From contig JAJRWU010000285.1 of assembly GCA_024276655.1 (NCBI GenBank), forward strand, positions 1-57,350: DNA of 57,350 nt, given 5' to 3'. This DNA is from Planctomycetota bacterium. GTDB lineage: Bacteria > Planctomycetota > Planctomycetia > Pirellulales > Pirellulaceae. Made by a program: the position numbers and the translations under genes. Each line of letters starts with the position of its first letter. Positions within the stretch are counted from its first letter, which is position 1. Positions 15,241 to 22,729 of this stretch are shown one piece after another. The notes beneath the pieces are model-generated. The model saw only the letters and a program-made list of their open reading frames with translations, did not search any database and had not been told where the DNA came from.

Positions 15241-15334
15241 TCGTTGAACGGCAAGCCGAAGGCGGCTGTGTTTTTCCGGCTTGCTCGAACGTGGCGGCTC
15301 AAAACACAGCCGCCTTCGGCTTGCCGTTCAACGA
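15241..15334. repeat. family B long inverted repeat, copy 1
   Basis: Two 34-bp arms (15241-15274 and 15301-15334) are perfectly complementary (start TCGTTGAACGGCAAGCCG), with a 26-bp spacer. It lies 14 bases beyond the gnd stop. Other copies are at 47008-47098 and 49420-49512, with unrelated spacers of 25 bp. Confidence 0.9.
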
Positions 15335-15348
15335 AAAAGTATATCCAA

Positions 15349-16794
15349 TTATTCTTGCGGCGTTTTTCGCTCGTGCAACCAATCGGTGTGAAACACGCCT
15401 TCCTTGTCGACGCGTTTGTAGGTGTGTGCGCCGAAGTAATCTCGTTGTGCTTGTAACAGATTCGCCGGCAACCGCTCGCGCCGGTAGCTGTCGTAATAGG
15501 CTAACGCCGTACTGAAGGCGGGGGCGGGGAGTCCTCGCTCGGTGGCGGCGACCACGATGCGCCGCCACGAAGGTTGCGCCGCATGCACCGCTTCGGTGAA
15601 GAAAGGATGCAGCAAAAGATTTTCAAGATTTGCGTTGGCGTCGAAGGCTTCCTTGATATGATCCAAAAATTGCGCGCGAATAATGCAGCCGCCGCGCCAC
15701 AGCATGGCGCAGTCGCCGTAGTTCAATTCCCAATCGTGCTCGGCGGCCGCCGCCCGCAACTGCACGAAGCCCTGTGCGTAGCTACAAATTTTCGAGGCGT
15801 ACAGCGCCTGGCGTACATCTTGGATGAAGGCGTCGCGGTCGGCGATGGCCGGCGCATCTGGCGGTCCTTGAAGAACGCGGCTGGCGCGTGTGCGGGCGTC
15901 TTTCACCGCTGAAACACTCCGCGCGTAGACCGCCGCGGTGACCAACGTGCTGGGCACGCCCAAATCGAGCGCCAACTGGCTCATCCATTTTCCGGTGCCC
16001 TTGGCGCCCGCGACGTCGAGTATTTTGTCGACCAGGAAGTCGTTCGATGCGCCGTCTCGGACGCTGAAAATATCGCGTGTGATTTCGATCAGGTAACTTT
16101 GCAGGTCGCCCCGATTCCACTCGGCGAACACTTCGTAGATTTCGTCGTTGGAGAGCCCCAGCCCTTCGCGAAGCATCAAATAGGCTTCGCAGATCAACTG
16201 CATATCGCCGTATTCGATGCCGTTATGCACCATTTTCACATAATGCCCGGCGCCGCGCGGCCCGACCCATTCGCAGCAGGGGATGTCGTTGTTGGGGCCG
16301 ACTTTCGCGGCAATCGCCTGGAAGATGGGCTTCACCAGGGGCCAGGCTTTTTCACTGCCGCCGGGCATCATGCTGGGGCCCTTGAGCGCGCCTTCCTCGC
16401 CGCCCGAAACGCCCGTCCCGACATACAGCAAGCCTTTTTCCTCGACGTACTTGGTGCGGCGTTCGGTATCGGAAAAATGGGTGTTGCCGCCATCAATGAT
16501 GACATCACCCGGCTCCATGACCGCCAACAGTTGCTCGATGAGGGCGTCGACCGCGGGGCCCGCCTTGATCATCATCATCACTTTTCGAGGCCGCGAAACA
16601 TTTTTCACCAACTCCTCGACGCTCTGGCAGCCGACGAACTGTTTGCCCGCCGCGCGGCCTTGCATGAAGGCGTCGACCTTGGCCGTCGTGCGGTTGAACA
16701 CCGCCACGCGATAACCCCGGCTCTCCACGTTGAGCGCCAGGTTCTCGCCCATGACCGCCAAGCCGATCAAACCAAAATCACATTGTTCGCTCAT
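15349..16794 (-). CDS. gnd: 6-phosphogluconate dehydrogenase, decarboxylating (NADP+)
   Basis: 481 aa, the normal length for the long homodimeric form of the pentose-phosphate enzyme. Nucleotide loop GLIGLAVMGENLALN (8-22) with NRTTAKV (NADP-type NRT) follows; IIDGGNTHFSDTERR, the VSGGEEGALKGPSMMPGG substrate loop, and the catalytic Lys/His-Asn in GAGHYVKMVHNGIEY are all present. The C-terminal signature YFGAHTYKRVDKEGVFHTDW is intact. It releases ribulose 5-phosphate and CO2 in the cytoplasm. Confidence 0.97.
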   Translation of the reverse strand: MSEQCDFGLIGLAVMGENLALNVESRGYRVAVFNRTTAKVDAFMQGRAAGKQFVGCQSVEELVKNVSRPRKVMMMIKAGPAVDALIEQLLAVMEPGDVIIDGGNTHFSDTERRTKYVEEKGLLYVGTGVSGGEEGALKGPSMMPGGSEKAWPLVKPIFQAIAAKVGPNNDIPCCEWVGPRGAGHYVKMVHNGIEYGDMQLICEAYLMLREGLGLSNDEIYEVFAEWNRGDLQSYLIEITRDIFSVRDGASNDFLVDKILDVAGAKGTGKWMSQLALDLGVPSTLVTAAVYARSVSAVKDARTRASRVLQGPPDAPAIADRDAFIQDVRQALYASKICSYAQGFVQLRAAAAEHDWELNYGDCAMLWRGGCIIRAQFLDHIKEAFDANANLENLLLHPFFTEAVHAAQPSWRRIVVAATERGLPAPAFSTALAYYDSYRRERLPANLLQAQRDYFGAHTYKRVDKEGVFHTDWLHERKTPQE

Positions 16795-17253
16795 GTTTCA
16801 CTCGAATTTCAAAGGACTGAAGACAGCGACCGCAGCATCAAACTCTGTGTGCTCGGTGCTCTCCGTGGTTTATTCATTGCATAATTTGATGGAGCGGTCT
16901 GGACTCACTGGCGTTTCAAAACAATTGCCTCGAAAAAACAAGCTTTTGCAACCTTGCTTTATAGCGAGGCTGTTGGCCGCAACTAAACTCGCGATAGGCG
17001 GAGTTGTTCACGAAACGCGAGCGGGTGAAAAAAACATTTTAACCACAGAGAACACCGAGGACACAGAGAAGAAGAGGGAGGAGAGGCTGACGCTTCATGA
17101 ATGGAAGGCATCGCTCGCCGCATCAAACTCGGTGGTCTCGGTGTGCTGTGGTCCATTGCTCGTTCAACCCATGTGAGTGATTGTTTTTTTATTTCCCATT
17201 GCTGAAGTATTGCCAGTCATTGCTGTTTGTCTGTTTTCCGCCGTGCGGCCCCC
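16795..17253. other. 459-bp intergenic region with family D repeats
   Basis: It contains three family D copies (16842-16870, 17040-17072 and 17127-17155), the last two in inverted orientation. The phrase GCATCAAACTC precedes two of them, so the repeated unit is longer than the core. No gene was seen. Confidence 0.6.
17040..17155. repeat. inverted pair of family D repeats, second locus
   Basis: AACCACAGAGAACACCGAGG at 17041-17060 faces GGTGGTCTCGGTGTGCTGTGG at about 17131-17151. The arms are imperfect. Confidence 0.65.
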
Positions 17254-18120
17254 TTAGCCGTTCACCGGCCAGGGCGGGCGTTCGGGTAGGAAGGCGTCGA
17301 ATTCGTCGAGCAACGCTTGCTGGTAGTCGCCGGCGAATTCGCCGCTGAGAAAACGATCGATGCCTTCATCGCATAGGCGTTTCCAACTGGCCTGCTCTTC
17401 ACCGGGATTGATCGGAAAGAACAGGCAGTTGTTGGCGGCGGCGGCTTTGTGATCGCCGGGGGCGTCGCCGATCATGAGGGTGTGGTTGGCGGCGTATTTC
17501 GCGGCGTTGGCCAATGTTTCTTTTTTGTTGCCCGATTCCTGGCCGCAGATGGCGGTCACGAATTGGTCGACGTCGTGCTCCCGCCACTCCGCGCCCAAAG
17601 CTTCGTTGGGCGTGGCCGATACGACCAACATATCGGCCTTGCCGCTCAGTTTTTCCAACGCCTGGCGAACATAGGGGAAGGGCGGAACCCCCTCCACCAT
17701 GCCGGCAATCGTGGCGTTGACCTGGAGCGACCACTCCAGCGCCAGCCGCAGTTCGGGGTGGTTGTCGGCCGCGACCTTGGCCTCCAACGCCGGGTTGCCG
17801 AGCTTCGTTTCCTCAGCGACCCACTGTTTCAAAACAGCAGGAATTTTGATTTCCACGCCGCGTTGGATAACGTCTGGCCGTTTGGAAAGCCATTCGAGCG
17901 TTTCCAGCAAGGCTGGGAATCGGTTGGCGCCGCGGCTCTTGGAATACAAATTCACGAACTCCGCCGCTTCCCGCGCGTACTTACTCACCGCTTGCAACTT
18001 GTAAAACTTGATCGTGTTGGGAATGAAGCATTCCTTGTGCTTCAACTCCATGGTGTCGAACACGCAGCCATCGGAATCGATGCCCACGAGAAATTCATGT
18101 TGCGGAGTAATTTCGTACAT
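17254..18120 (-). CDS. HAD-superfamily hydrolase
   Basis: 288 aa. HAD motif I is GIDSDGCVFDT (nucleophile Asp15, acid/base Asp17), motif II VVSATP, and motif IV MIGDAPGDHKAA near residue 225. A large helical cap lies between motifs I and II (~residues 30-160). It starts 44 bases after the PPi-phosphofructokinase stop on the same strand, so the two may be expressed together; a phosphosugar substrate is possible but unproven. Confidence 0.8.
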   Translation of the reverse strand: MYEITPQHEFLVGIDSDGCVFDTMELKHKECFIPNTIKFYKLQAVSKYAREAAEFVNLYSKSRGANRFPALLETLEWLSKRPDVIQRGVEIKIPAVLKQWVAEETKLGNPALEAKVAADNHPELRLALEWSLQVNATIAGMVEGVPPFPYVRQALEKLSGKADMLVVSATPNEALGAEWREHDVDQFVTAICGQESGNKKETLANAAKYAANHTLMIGDAPGDHKAAAANNCLFFPINPGEEQASWKRLCDEGIDRFLSGEFAGDYQQALLDEFDAFLPERPPWPVNG

Positions 18121-18147
18121 AGATGTTCAGGGTGTTCCGTAAGGTTG

Positions 18148-18167
18148 TTATTCCAAGACTGTTTTCA
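18148..18167. repeat. remnant end of a family A element at the pfp stop codon
   Basis: Directly after the TGA of the phosphofructokinase gene the minus strand reads AAAACAGTCTTGGAATAAC. This closely matches the end of the element next to the DUF1501 gene (GGAACAGTCTTGAATTTAC). The palindromic core is absent here. Confidence 0.45.
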
Positions 18168-19451
18168 CGCGCGCTCCGCTTGCGGAATATACGGCGGTAG
18201 TTTTTGGTCGACGTAAATCGGCTGCAAACGCGCCAACCGTTGCCGACCGCCGATCATCGGCAGCGAGACCATCCCCTGGCCGACCAGCGGCGCGGCATAA
18301 CGAACGAAAGCGTCGGTCACGTCCATGCCGCTGGGCGCGATCCAATCGGTGGGGAAAGTGCGTTCGCTATTGGCCACCTCCGCCAGCGGAACTTTATCAT
18401 ACCGGACGCTATAACAAGGACCTTCGTTTCGCAGAATCGTGGCCATGTAGCCGGAATCGCGGTTGGCGGCCAACAGCGCCGCCGTTTGCCCGGCGCGGTA
18501 GGCTTCTTCAAGATCGACCGTCGACGCCAACGCGATGGCGTGGCGTTGGTCGGTGCCGGGCACGTTGCCGCGTGCGTTGCCTTTCACTTTCAGGCCGACT
18601 TTGTTGAGGTAGTTGACCACGATCTGGGCGACGGTCATTTCGCTGGAGCTGAACGCCACGTGGTTGAAGTCGTCGCGCAGGGCGCCGATATCGCCGACAT
18701 CAAAACCTTCACTCACCACCACGATACAGCGGCCGTCGGATTTGAGTTGGTCGTTCACCTGGTCGGCCATCTGTTCGATGGTGCAGGGGCTCTCCGCCAG
18801 ATAGATCTGCAAGGGCATTTCGCGGTGAGGATCGGCCAACCGCGCCGCGGCGGGAATGAACCCGATCCGGCGGCCCATGGCTTGCATGACCAGCACGGGG
18901 TCGGCGGGCGACGAACCGGCGTTCTCCTCGTTGGCGTTTTGTACGGCGTGCATCCAATACTTGGCGGTGGAGCCGTAACCGGGCGTGTGGTCGATGAGTT
19001 TGAATTCGCTATCGCCGACGTCGTTGTCGATCGTTTTCGGCCCGCCAACGCCGATCAAATCGAGGCCGCGCTGCGCCGCCAAATTGGCGATTTTGTGGGC
19101 GGTGTCCATCGAATCGTTGCCGCCGATATAAATAAAATAACCCACGTCATGTGCCTTGAAGACATCAATACAGCGCTCGAAATCTTCCTGCTGCCGCTCC
19201 TTGATTTTGTAACGGCAGGTTCCGATCGACCCGGCGGCGGGCGTGTATCGCAACAGCGAGATTTCCTCCGCCGGCTGCTGACTCAGATTGATGAACTCTT
19301 CCTTGAGCACGCCTTCAATGCCATGGCGGGCCGCGAAAACCTCGTCGATCTCGCCCAATTCCCGCGCCGTTTCCACGATGCCCCGCAGCGTGTTGTTGAT
19401 TACCGCGCTAGGGCCGCCGCTCTGCGCCACGACAAGATTTTTGCCAGCCAT
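18165..19451 (-). CDS. pfp: pyrophosphate-type 6-phosphofructokinase
   Basis: 428 aa. The N-terminal loop is AQSGGPSAVINN. The signature IGGNDSMDT at residues 109-117 has Asp at the position that is Gly in ATP-dependent enzymes, and GGPKTIDNDV (137-145) has Lys in place of the ATP-type Gly; both point to pyrophosphate as phosphoryl donor. MGRRIGFIPAAARLA and the sugar-phosphate motif VVVSEGFD fit the family. It interconverts fructose 6-phosphate and fructose 1,6-bisphosphate, and the PPi form works reversibly. Confidence 0.9.
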   Translation of the reverse strand: MAGKNLVVAQSGGPSAVINNTLRGIVETARELGEIDEVFAARHGIEGVLKEEFINLSQQPAEEISLLRYTPAAGSIGTCRYKIKERQQEDFERCIDVFKAHDVGYFIYIGGNDSMDTAHKIANLAAQRGLDLIGVGGPKTIDNDVGDSEFKLIDHTPGYGSTAKYWMHAVQNANEENAGSSPADPVLVMQAMGRRIGFIPAAARLADPHREMPLQIYLAESPCTIEQMADQVNDQLKSDGRCIVVVSEGFDVGDIGALRDDFNHVAFSSSEMTVAQIVVNYLNKVGLKVKGNARGNVPGTDQRHAIALASTVDLEEAYRAGQTAALLAANRDSGYMATILRNEGPCYSVRYDKVPLAEVANSERTFPTDWIAPSGMDVTDAFVRYAAPLVGQGMVSLPMIGGRQRLARLQPIYVDQKLPPYIPQAERA

Positions 19452-19895
19452 GCTCTGCCACCTTCGGGAGTCCGCTGCTGCGGGCTAGTTCTCCGGAAGC
19501 CGTTGTTGTTGGGTTCAAGTAGAAGACGCCCCGCATTTCTTGGGCCTCGCGTTGGTGACACGCCGCCAAGAGGTGAAAATCGGGCTGAACTTCGCCATAC
19601 AAGCCGATTTCGGGCCGCCAATTTCGGGCCTTTGCGGCGACGAAAAAAACGCCGCCGAGTCCGAGAATTGTAGTCTGGAAGGCGACGGCTCGCAATGAGA
19701 CTCCATCGCGGCGTTTGGCTGCGGGCATCGCGTTGCTATCGTGATGGCATGAAGAAAAATAAGGTTCACAGGTACGAGTTCGTTGTGGGCAAGCGTTCGT
19801 CGCAAGCCGGAGGCTTAACAGCCATCGAGTGTAGCGAACACCACCGGTAGGCTGCCGCAGCGCGTGAACTCCAATGGCTGGCAAGAAATAAATAA

Positions 19896-19948
19896 ATACC
19901 CCGACCTGAGTAGACAAGGCGGATGTCTACCCAGGCCATATGGGGTAT
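19896..19948 (-). terminator. two-tier hairpin followed by a T-rich tract
   Basis: Outer stem ATACCCC/GGGGTAT and inner stem CCTGAGTAGAC/GTCTACCCAGG (one mismatch) with a 9-base loop. On the minus strand it is followed by TTATTTATTTCTTG, so it could end transcripts coming from the ammonium transporter. Confidence 0.5.
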
Positions 19949-19998
19949 CCTTCCGGCTCAGGCACGAGCCGAGAAAAAATTGGTGTGGCACACTTAAA

Positions 19999-20036
19999 TT
20001 TCCGCCGAACCTGCATCCTTGCAGGTCGAACGGAAA
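19999..20036 (-). terminator. hairpin just past the ammonium transporter stop
   Basis: Outer stem TTTCCG/CGGAAA and inner stem CCTGCA/TGCAGG with a 4-base loop, 15 bases after the stop codon on the minus strand, followed by TTTAAG. It may be a weak terminator or an mRNA 3'-end stabiliser. Confidence 0.4.
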
Positions 20037-20050
20037 CGCGTGCCAGGGCG

Positions 20051-21544
20051 TTAAACCCCTACTGTCTCCTTACTCGCAGGCGCCCCAACCGAGGTGCTGG
20101 AGAAAGTTTCAGCGGCGATCACTCCCGGCGGATAAGCGTGCATTCCGTGCTCGCTTAAGTCGAGTCCGGCTTGTTCGTCTTCAGCCGAGACTCGCAAGAT
20201 TCCTAGAACTTTCAGAACAGAGAACAGCACGAACATCGTGCCGAAGGCCCAGCCGCACAACATCAAACTGCCGAGAGCTTGCACTCCCAACGAGGCGCCG
20301 TCGGTTCCAAATATGGCCGTTGCCATGCCGCCCCAAACGCCGCATAGGCCATGCACCGGCCAAGCGCCGACAGGGTCGTCGATACGTAGTTTGTCGAGCA
20401 GCACAATACCGGCCACCACCAGAATGCCGGCCACGGCGCCAATCGCGACGGCCGAAATGTTGGAAACCTGATTGCAATTCGCCGTAATGCCGACCAAGCC
20501 GGCCAAGGCGCCGTTGAGCGCCATGGTGAGGTCGGGCTTCTTGAACAACAACCAACCGACAAGCATGGCCAAAACCGAACCAGCCGCTGGGGCCAAGGTG
20601 GTGTTCGTGGCGACCAAAACGGTTGCGTTGATATCGGCGGCGGTCGAAAAGGCCAGTTGGCTGCCAGGGTTAAATCCATACCAGCCGACCCAGAGAATAA
20701 ACACGCCCAGAGCGGCGAAGGTCAGGTTATGGCCGGGCATCGGTCGCGATTTTCCATTGATGAACCGCCCCAAACGAGGACCAAGCACAATCGCACCGGC
20801 CAGTCCGGCAAAGCCGCCCACGGCGTGAACAATGACCGAGCCGGCGAAATCGGCGAAACCCATGGCGGCCAAAACACCGCCGCCCCAGGTCCACATGCCG
20901 CTGATCGGGTAAATCAACCCGGTGAGAAACGCGCTATAAACCAGATAGGCGCCGAACCGCATTCTTCCAGCCACGGCGCCGGAGACGATCGTGGCGGCCG
21001 TTGCGGCAAAGGCCACTTGAAACAAGAAGTCGACCTGAGGGCTGAAATTTCCAGGGCCGATTGCGGCGGCTTCGTCGCTGATCGTCATGGTTCCTTCATG
21101 CCAGCCGCCAAAACCAAACAAGCCGCCGGCAAAGTCATCGCCGGGATACATCAAACCGAAGCCAACCACGAAGAACAATAGCACGCCGACGGAGAGGTCC
21201 ATCACGTTCTTAAAGAGAATATTGACGGTGTTCTTTCCGGAGTTGAGCCCCGCTTCCAGCATGGCGAAACCGGCCTGCATGAAGAGCACCAAGACGGCGC
21301 AAATCATCAACATCATGTTGTCGATGGCGTAGGCCAGTTCATCGCTCCGCGAAACGGCTGCTTCGTCGGCCGGCGCCTCTTCAACCACCACGACCGTTTC
21401 TTCCGCGCCGGCGGCGGGGGCGTCGTCAGCCCAAGCGGGAGTGGCGAATAACGCCACTGATAAAAAACAAATACTCAAAAACCCCAACGCAGGGGACATG
21501 CGAATCAAACTCATTTTCGTGGTTGCCTTATTTTTGAAGGACAT
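20051..21544 (-). CDS. amt: ammonium transporter with signal peptide
   Basis: 497 aa (487 if the internal ATG at 21514 is used). A cleavable signal (SPALGFLSICFLSVALFATPAWA) and an acidic linker are followed by the Amt core of 11 helices: AMLEAGLNSGKNT, GAVAGRMRFGAYLVYS, DFAGSVIVHAVGGFAGLAGAI and VGWYGFNPGSQLAF. The twin-His region (VHAVGG and GAWPVHGLCGVWGG) is intact. It conducts ammonia/ammonium across the inner membrane. No PII gene is adjacent; a second amt with glnK lies at 40-42 kb. A sigma-54-like promoter lies upstream. Confidence 0.93.
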   Translation of the reverse strand: MSFKNKATTKMSLIRMSPALGFLSICFLSVALFATPAWADDAPAAGAEETVVVVEEAPADEAAVSRSDELAYAIDNMMLMICAVLVLFMQAGFAMLEAGLNSGKNTVNILFKNVMDLSVGVLLFFVVGFGLMYPGDDFAGGLFGFGGWHEGTMTISDEAAAIGPGNFSPQVDFLFQVAFAATAATIVSGAVAGRMRFGAYLVYSAFLTGLIYPISGMWTWGGGVLAAMGFADFAGSVIVHAVGGFAGLAGAIVLGPRLGRFINGKSRPMPGHNLTFAALGVFILWVGWYGFNPGSQLAFSTAADINATVLVATNTTLAPAAGSVLAMLVGWLLFKKPDLTMALNGALAGLVGITANCNQVSNISAVAIGAVAGILVVAGIVLLDKLRIDDPVGAWPVHGLCGVWGGMATAIFGTDGASLGVQALGSLMLCGWAFGTMFVLFSVLKVLGILRVSAEDEQAGLDLSEHGMHAYPPGVIAAETFSSTSVGAPASKETVGV

Positions 21545-21964
21545 TTTCTACGGAACTCAAGCAAGACCGGGGCCGAGCGCGGATCCAAAACGCACGGTGC
21601 GGACTGCCGCCTATGTGCTCCCGCTAAACGCAAGCGGCGCGCCACAAAGGCGGTATTTGACGGTGGTAAACGTCGTAACATGCATCTCCCACAAGGCCTT
21701 ATGAAAATTGAATATTTTTCAAATCGGCGACTTTGCGGCTTTCCCCTTGCCGTCCTGACTCACGATTGCTTGGAATGCAGGCAGGCGTTGATGCGCAATC
21801 AGGCGGGGTCGCGGGCAGACGTGCGGCGGGACGCAAGTAGGAAGCGTGAGGGGAAGGGAGGCCTTGGGAACAGTCCGAATTTACATACGGAATGAAAAGC
21901 CCGGCATTTTGAAAATGCCGGGCTTTTTTGAGCTACAACCGCGAACCTGTTTCGCGACTGTTCC
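21545..21964. other. 420-bp region upstream of amt, ends in a family A element
   Basis: It contains the sigma-54-like sites (21629-21644, and a weaker one at 21560-21575) for the leftward amt gene and, at the far end, the family A element after the lipoate ligase-like gene. No gene was seen. Confidence 0.55.
21629..21644 (-). promoter_or_regulatory. sigma-54-type promoter candidate for amt
   Basis: On the minus strand the site reads TGGCGCGCCGCTTGCG. GG and GC have the required spacing, and nearly all consensus positions (TGGCACGnnnnTTGCW) match. A second, weaker match (CGGCCCCGGTCTTGCT, 21560-21575) lies nearer the gene; if used, it would favour the start at 21514. RpoN control of ammonium transporters is common. 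Confidence 0.55.
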
Positions 21965-21965
21965 C
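21866..21965. repeat. family A element, most intact copy (core 21895-21927)
   Basis: 100 bp bounded by perfect 10-bp inverted repeats GGGAACAGTC (21866-21875) and GACTGTTCCC (21956-21965). The core is the perfect 33-bp AAAAGCCCGGCATTTT palindrome. The last base of the right repeat is the G of the TAG stop codon of the lipoate ligase-like gene. The core can act as the terminator of the gcv operon. Confidence 0.75.
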
Positions 21966-22729
21966 TAGCGGCGCAGCATCCAGGCGTCGGCGGTGAATTT
22001 TTCAGCTTCGATGTGATCGGCTCTTTGCTGTTCGTCGACCGAAAGTTTTCCGCCGGAGAAACCGAAACCCAGACGCTCTCCCAGCAGAGAAGACCAGCGG
22101 GTGAGCGTTTCGTGGTCGACCGAAACGCCGGGCGCGAGCACGTCGCCCGCCAAATCGAAGATTCCCGGCAACTCCGGCGCATGCGGGCTTTTTTTCAAGA
22201 GAATCCCGCCATGTTGTAAGACCGCGCGCTGCCGCCGTCGCTGCGCGCTGCCCACGATTTTATGGCCTTCGAGCAAGATGTCGCCGCGTGCGCGGCGAAG
22301 GAAGCAGAGAAACGGTTCCGCGGCGGGCGGGGCGTTCTGGTCGGGGGCGGGTTCGTAAATCTGGGCGGTGAGGCCGGCGCCCGCCAGCATGCCGACCAGC
22401 GTTTCGTGGAAAGTCCAGAAGAGTTGTTCAACTTGCTTGGAAGTACGGTCGACAATCGGCGTGGTGAAGCTGTAGGTCCATTCGTGATGATGCACAATGG
22501 CTCCGCCGCCGGTGCTCCGCCGCACCATGGCGATGTTTCGGCTGGCGGCATGCGTGTTGCGCTCGGCGTGTTTTTGGAAGTAGCCCAGCGAGAGCGACGG
22601 CGCCGCCCATTGGTAAAAACGCAGCGTGGTCTGGCCCTCGATGTTGGCCGATTCCAACAGAGCTTCATCAATAGCCATGTTGCGCGCCGCGGGCAACGGT
22701 TGATCGATCAGCAGGCGGGCGGACTTCAT
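21965..22729 (-). CDS. lipoate-protein ligase A family protein
   Basis: 254 aa from the ATG that overlaps the gcvPB stop (ATGA), a typical translational coupling. Biotin/lipoate ligase motifs are present: NMAIDEALL near the N terminus, RRSTGGGAIVHHHEWTYSF (substrate loop, ~65-83) and KIVGSAQRRRQRAVLQHGGIL, with the Lys that contacts the acyl-adenylate. As the last gene of the glycine-cleavage operon it probably attaches or transfers lipoyl/octanoyl groups to GcvH. Whether it is a ligase (LplA) or an octanoyl transferase (LipM-like) is not settled. Confidence 0.85.
   Translation of the reverse strand: MKSARLLIDQPLPAARNMAIDEALLESANIEGQTTLRFYQWAAPSLSLGYFQKHAERNTHAASRNIAMVRRSTGGGAIVHHHEWTYSFTTPIVDRTSKQVEQLFWTFHETLVGMLAGAGLTAQIYEPAPDQNAPPAAEPFLCFLRRARGDILLEGHKIVGSAQRRRQRAVLQHGGILLKKSPHAPELPGIFDLAGDVLAPGVSVDHETLTRWSSLLGERLGFGFSGGKLSVDEQQRADHIEAEKFTADAWMLRR

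Larger units (their letters stand above)
14980..15348. other. 369-bp intergenic region made mostly of repeats
   Basis: It holds an inverted pair of family D repeats (15119-15149 and 15198-15226) and a family B element (15241-15334). No coding sequence was recognised. Confidence 0.6.
19452..20050. other. 599-bp intergenic region with structured hairpins, no gene
   Basis: A diverged family C-like stretch (19795-19882) is followed by two strong hairpins (19896-19948 and 19999-20036). Open frames here have no recognisable protein features and no good ribosome-binding site. Confidence 0.55.

Noticed and set aside
18204-19673. Long plus-strand open frame opposite the phosphofructokinase gene
   Set aside because: Antisense shadow; the minus strand encodes a clear enzyme.
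19408-19917. 169-codon minus-strand frame upstream of the phosphofructokinase gene
   Set aside because: No protein-like composition or ribosome-binding site; overlaps repeat-derived sequence and the start of a real gene.
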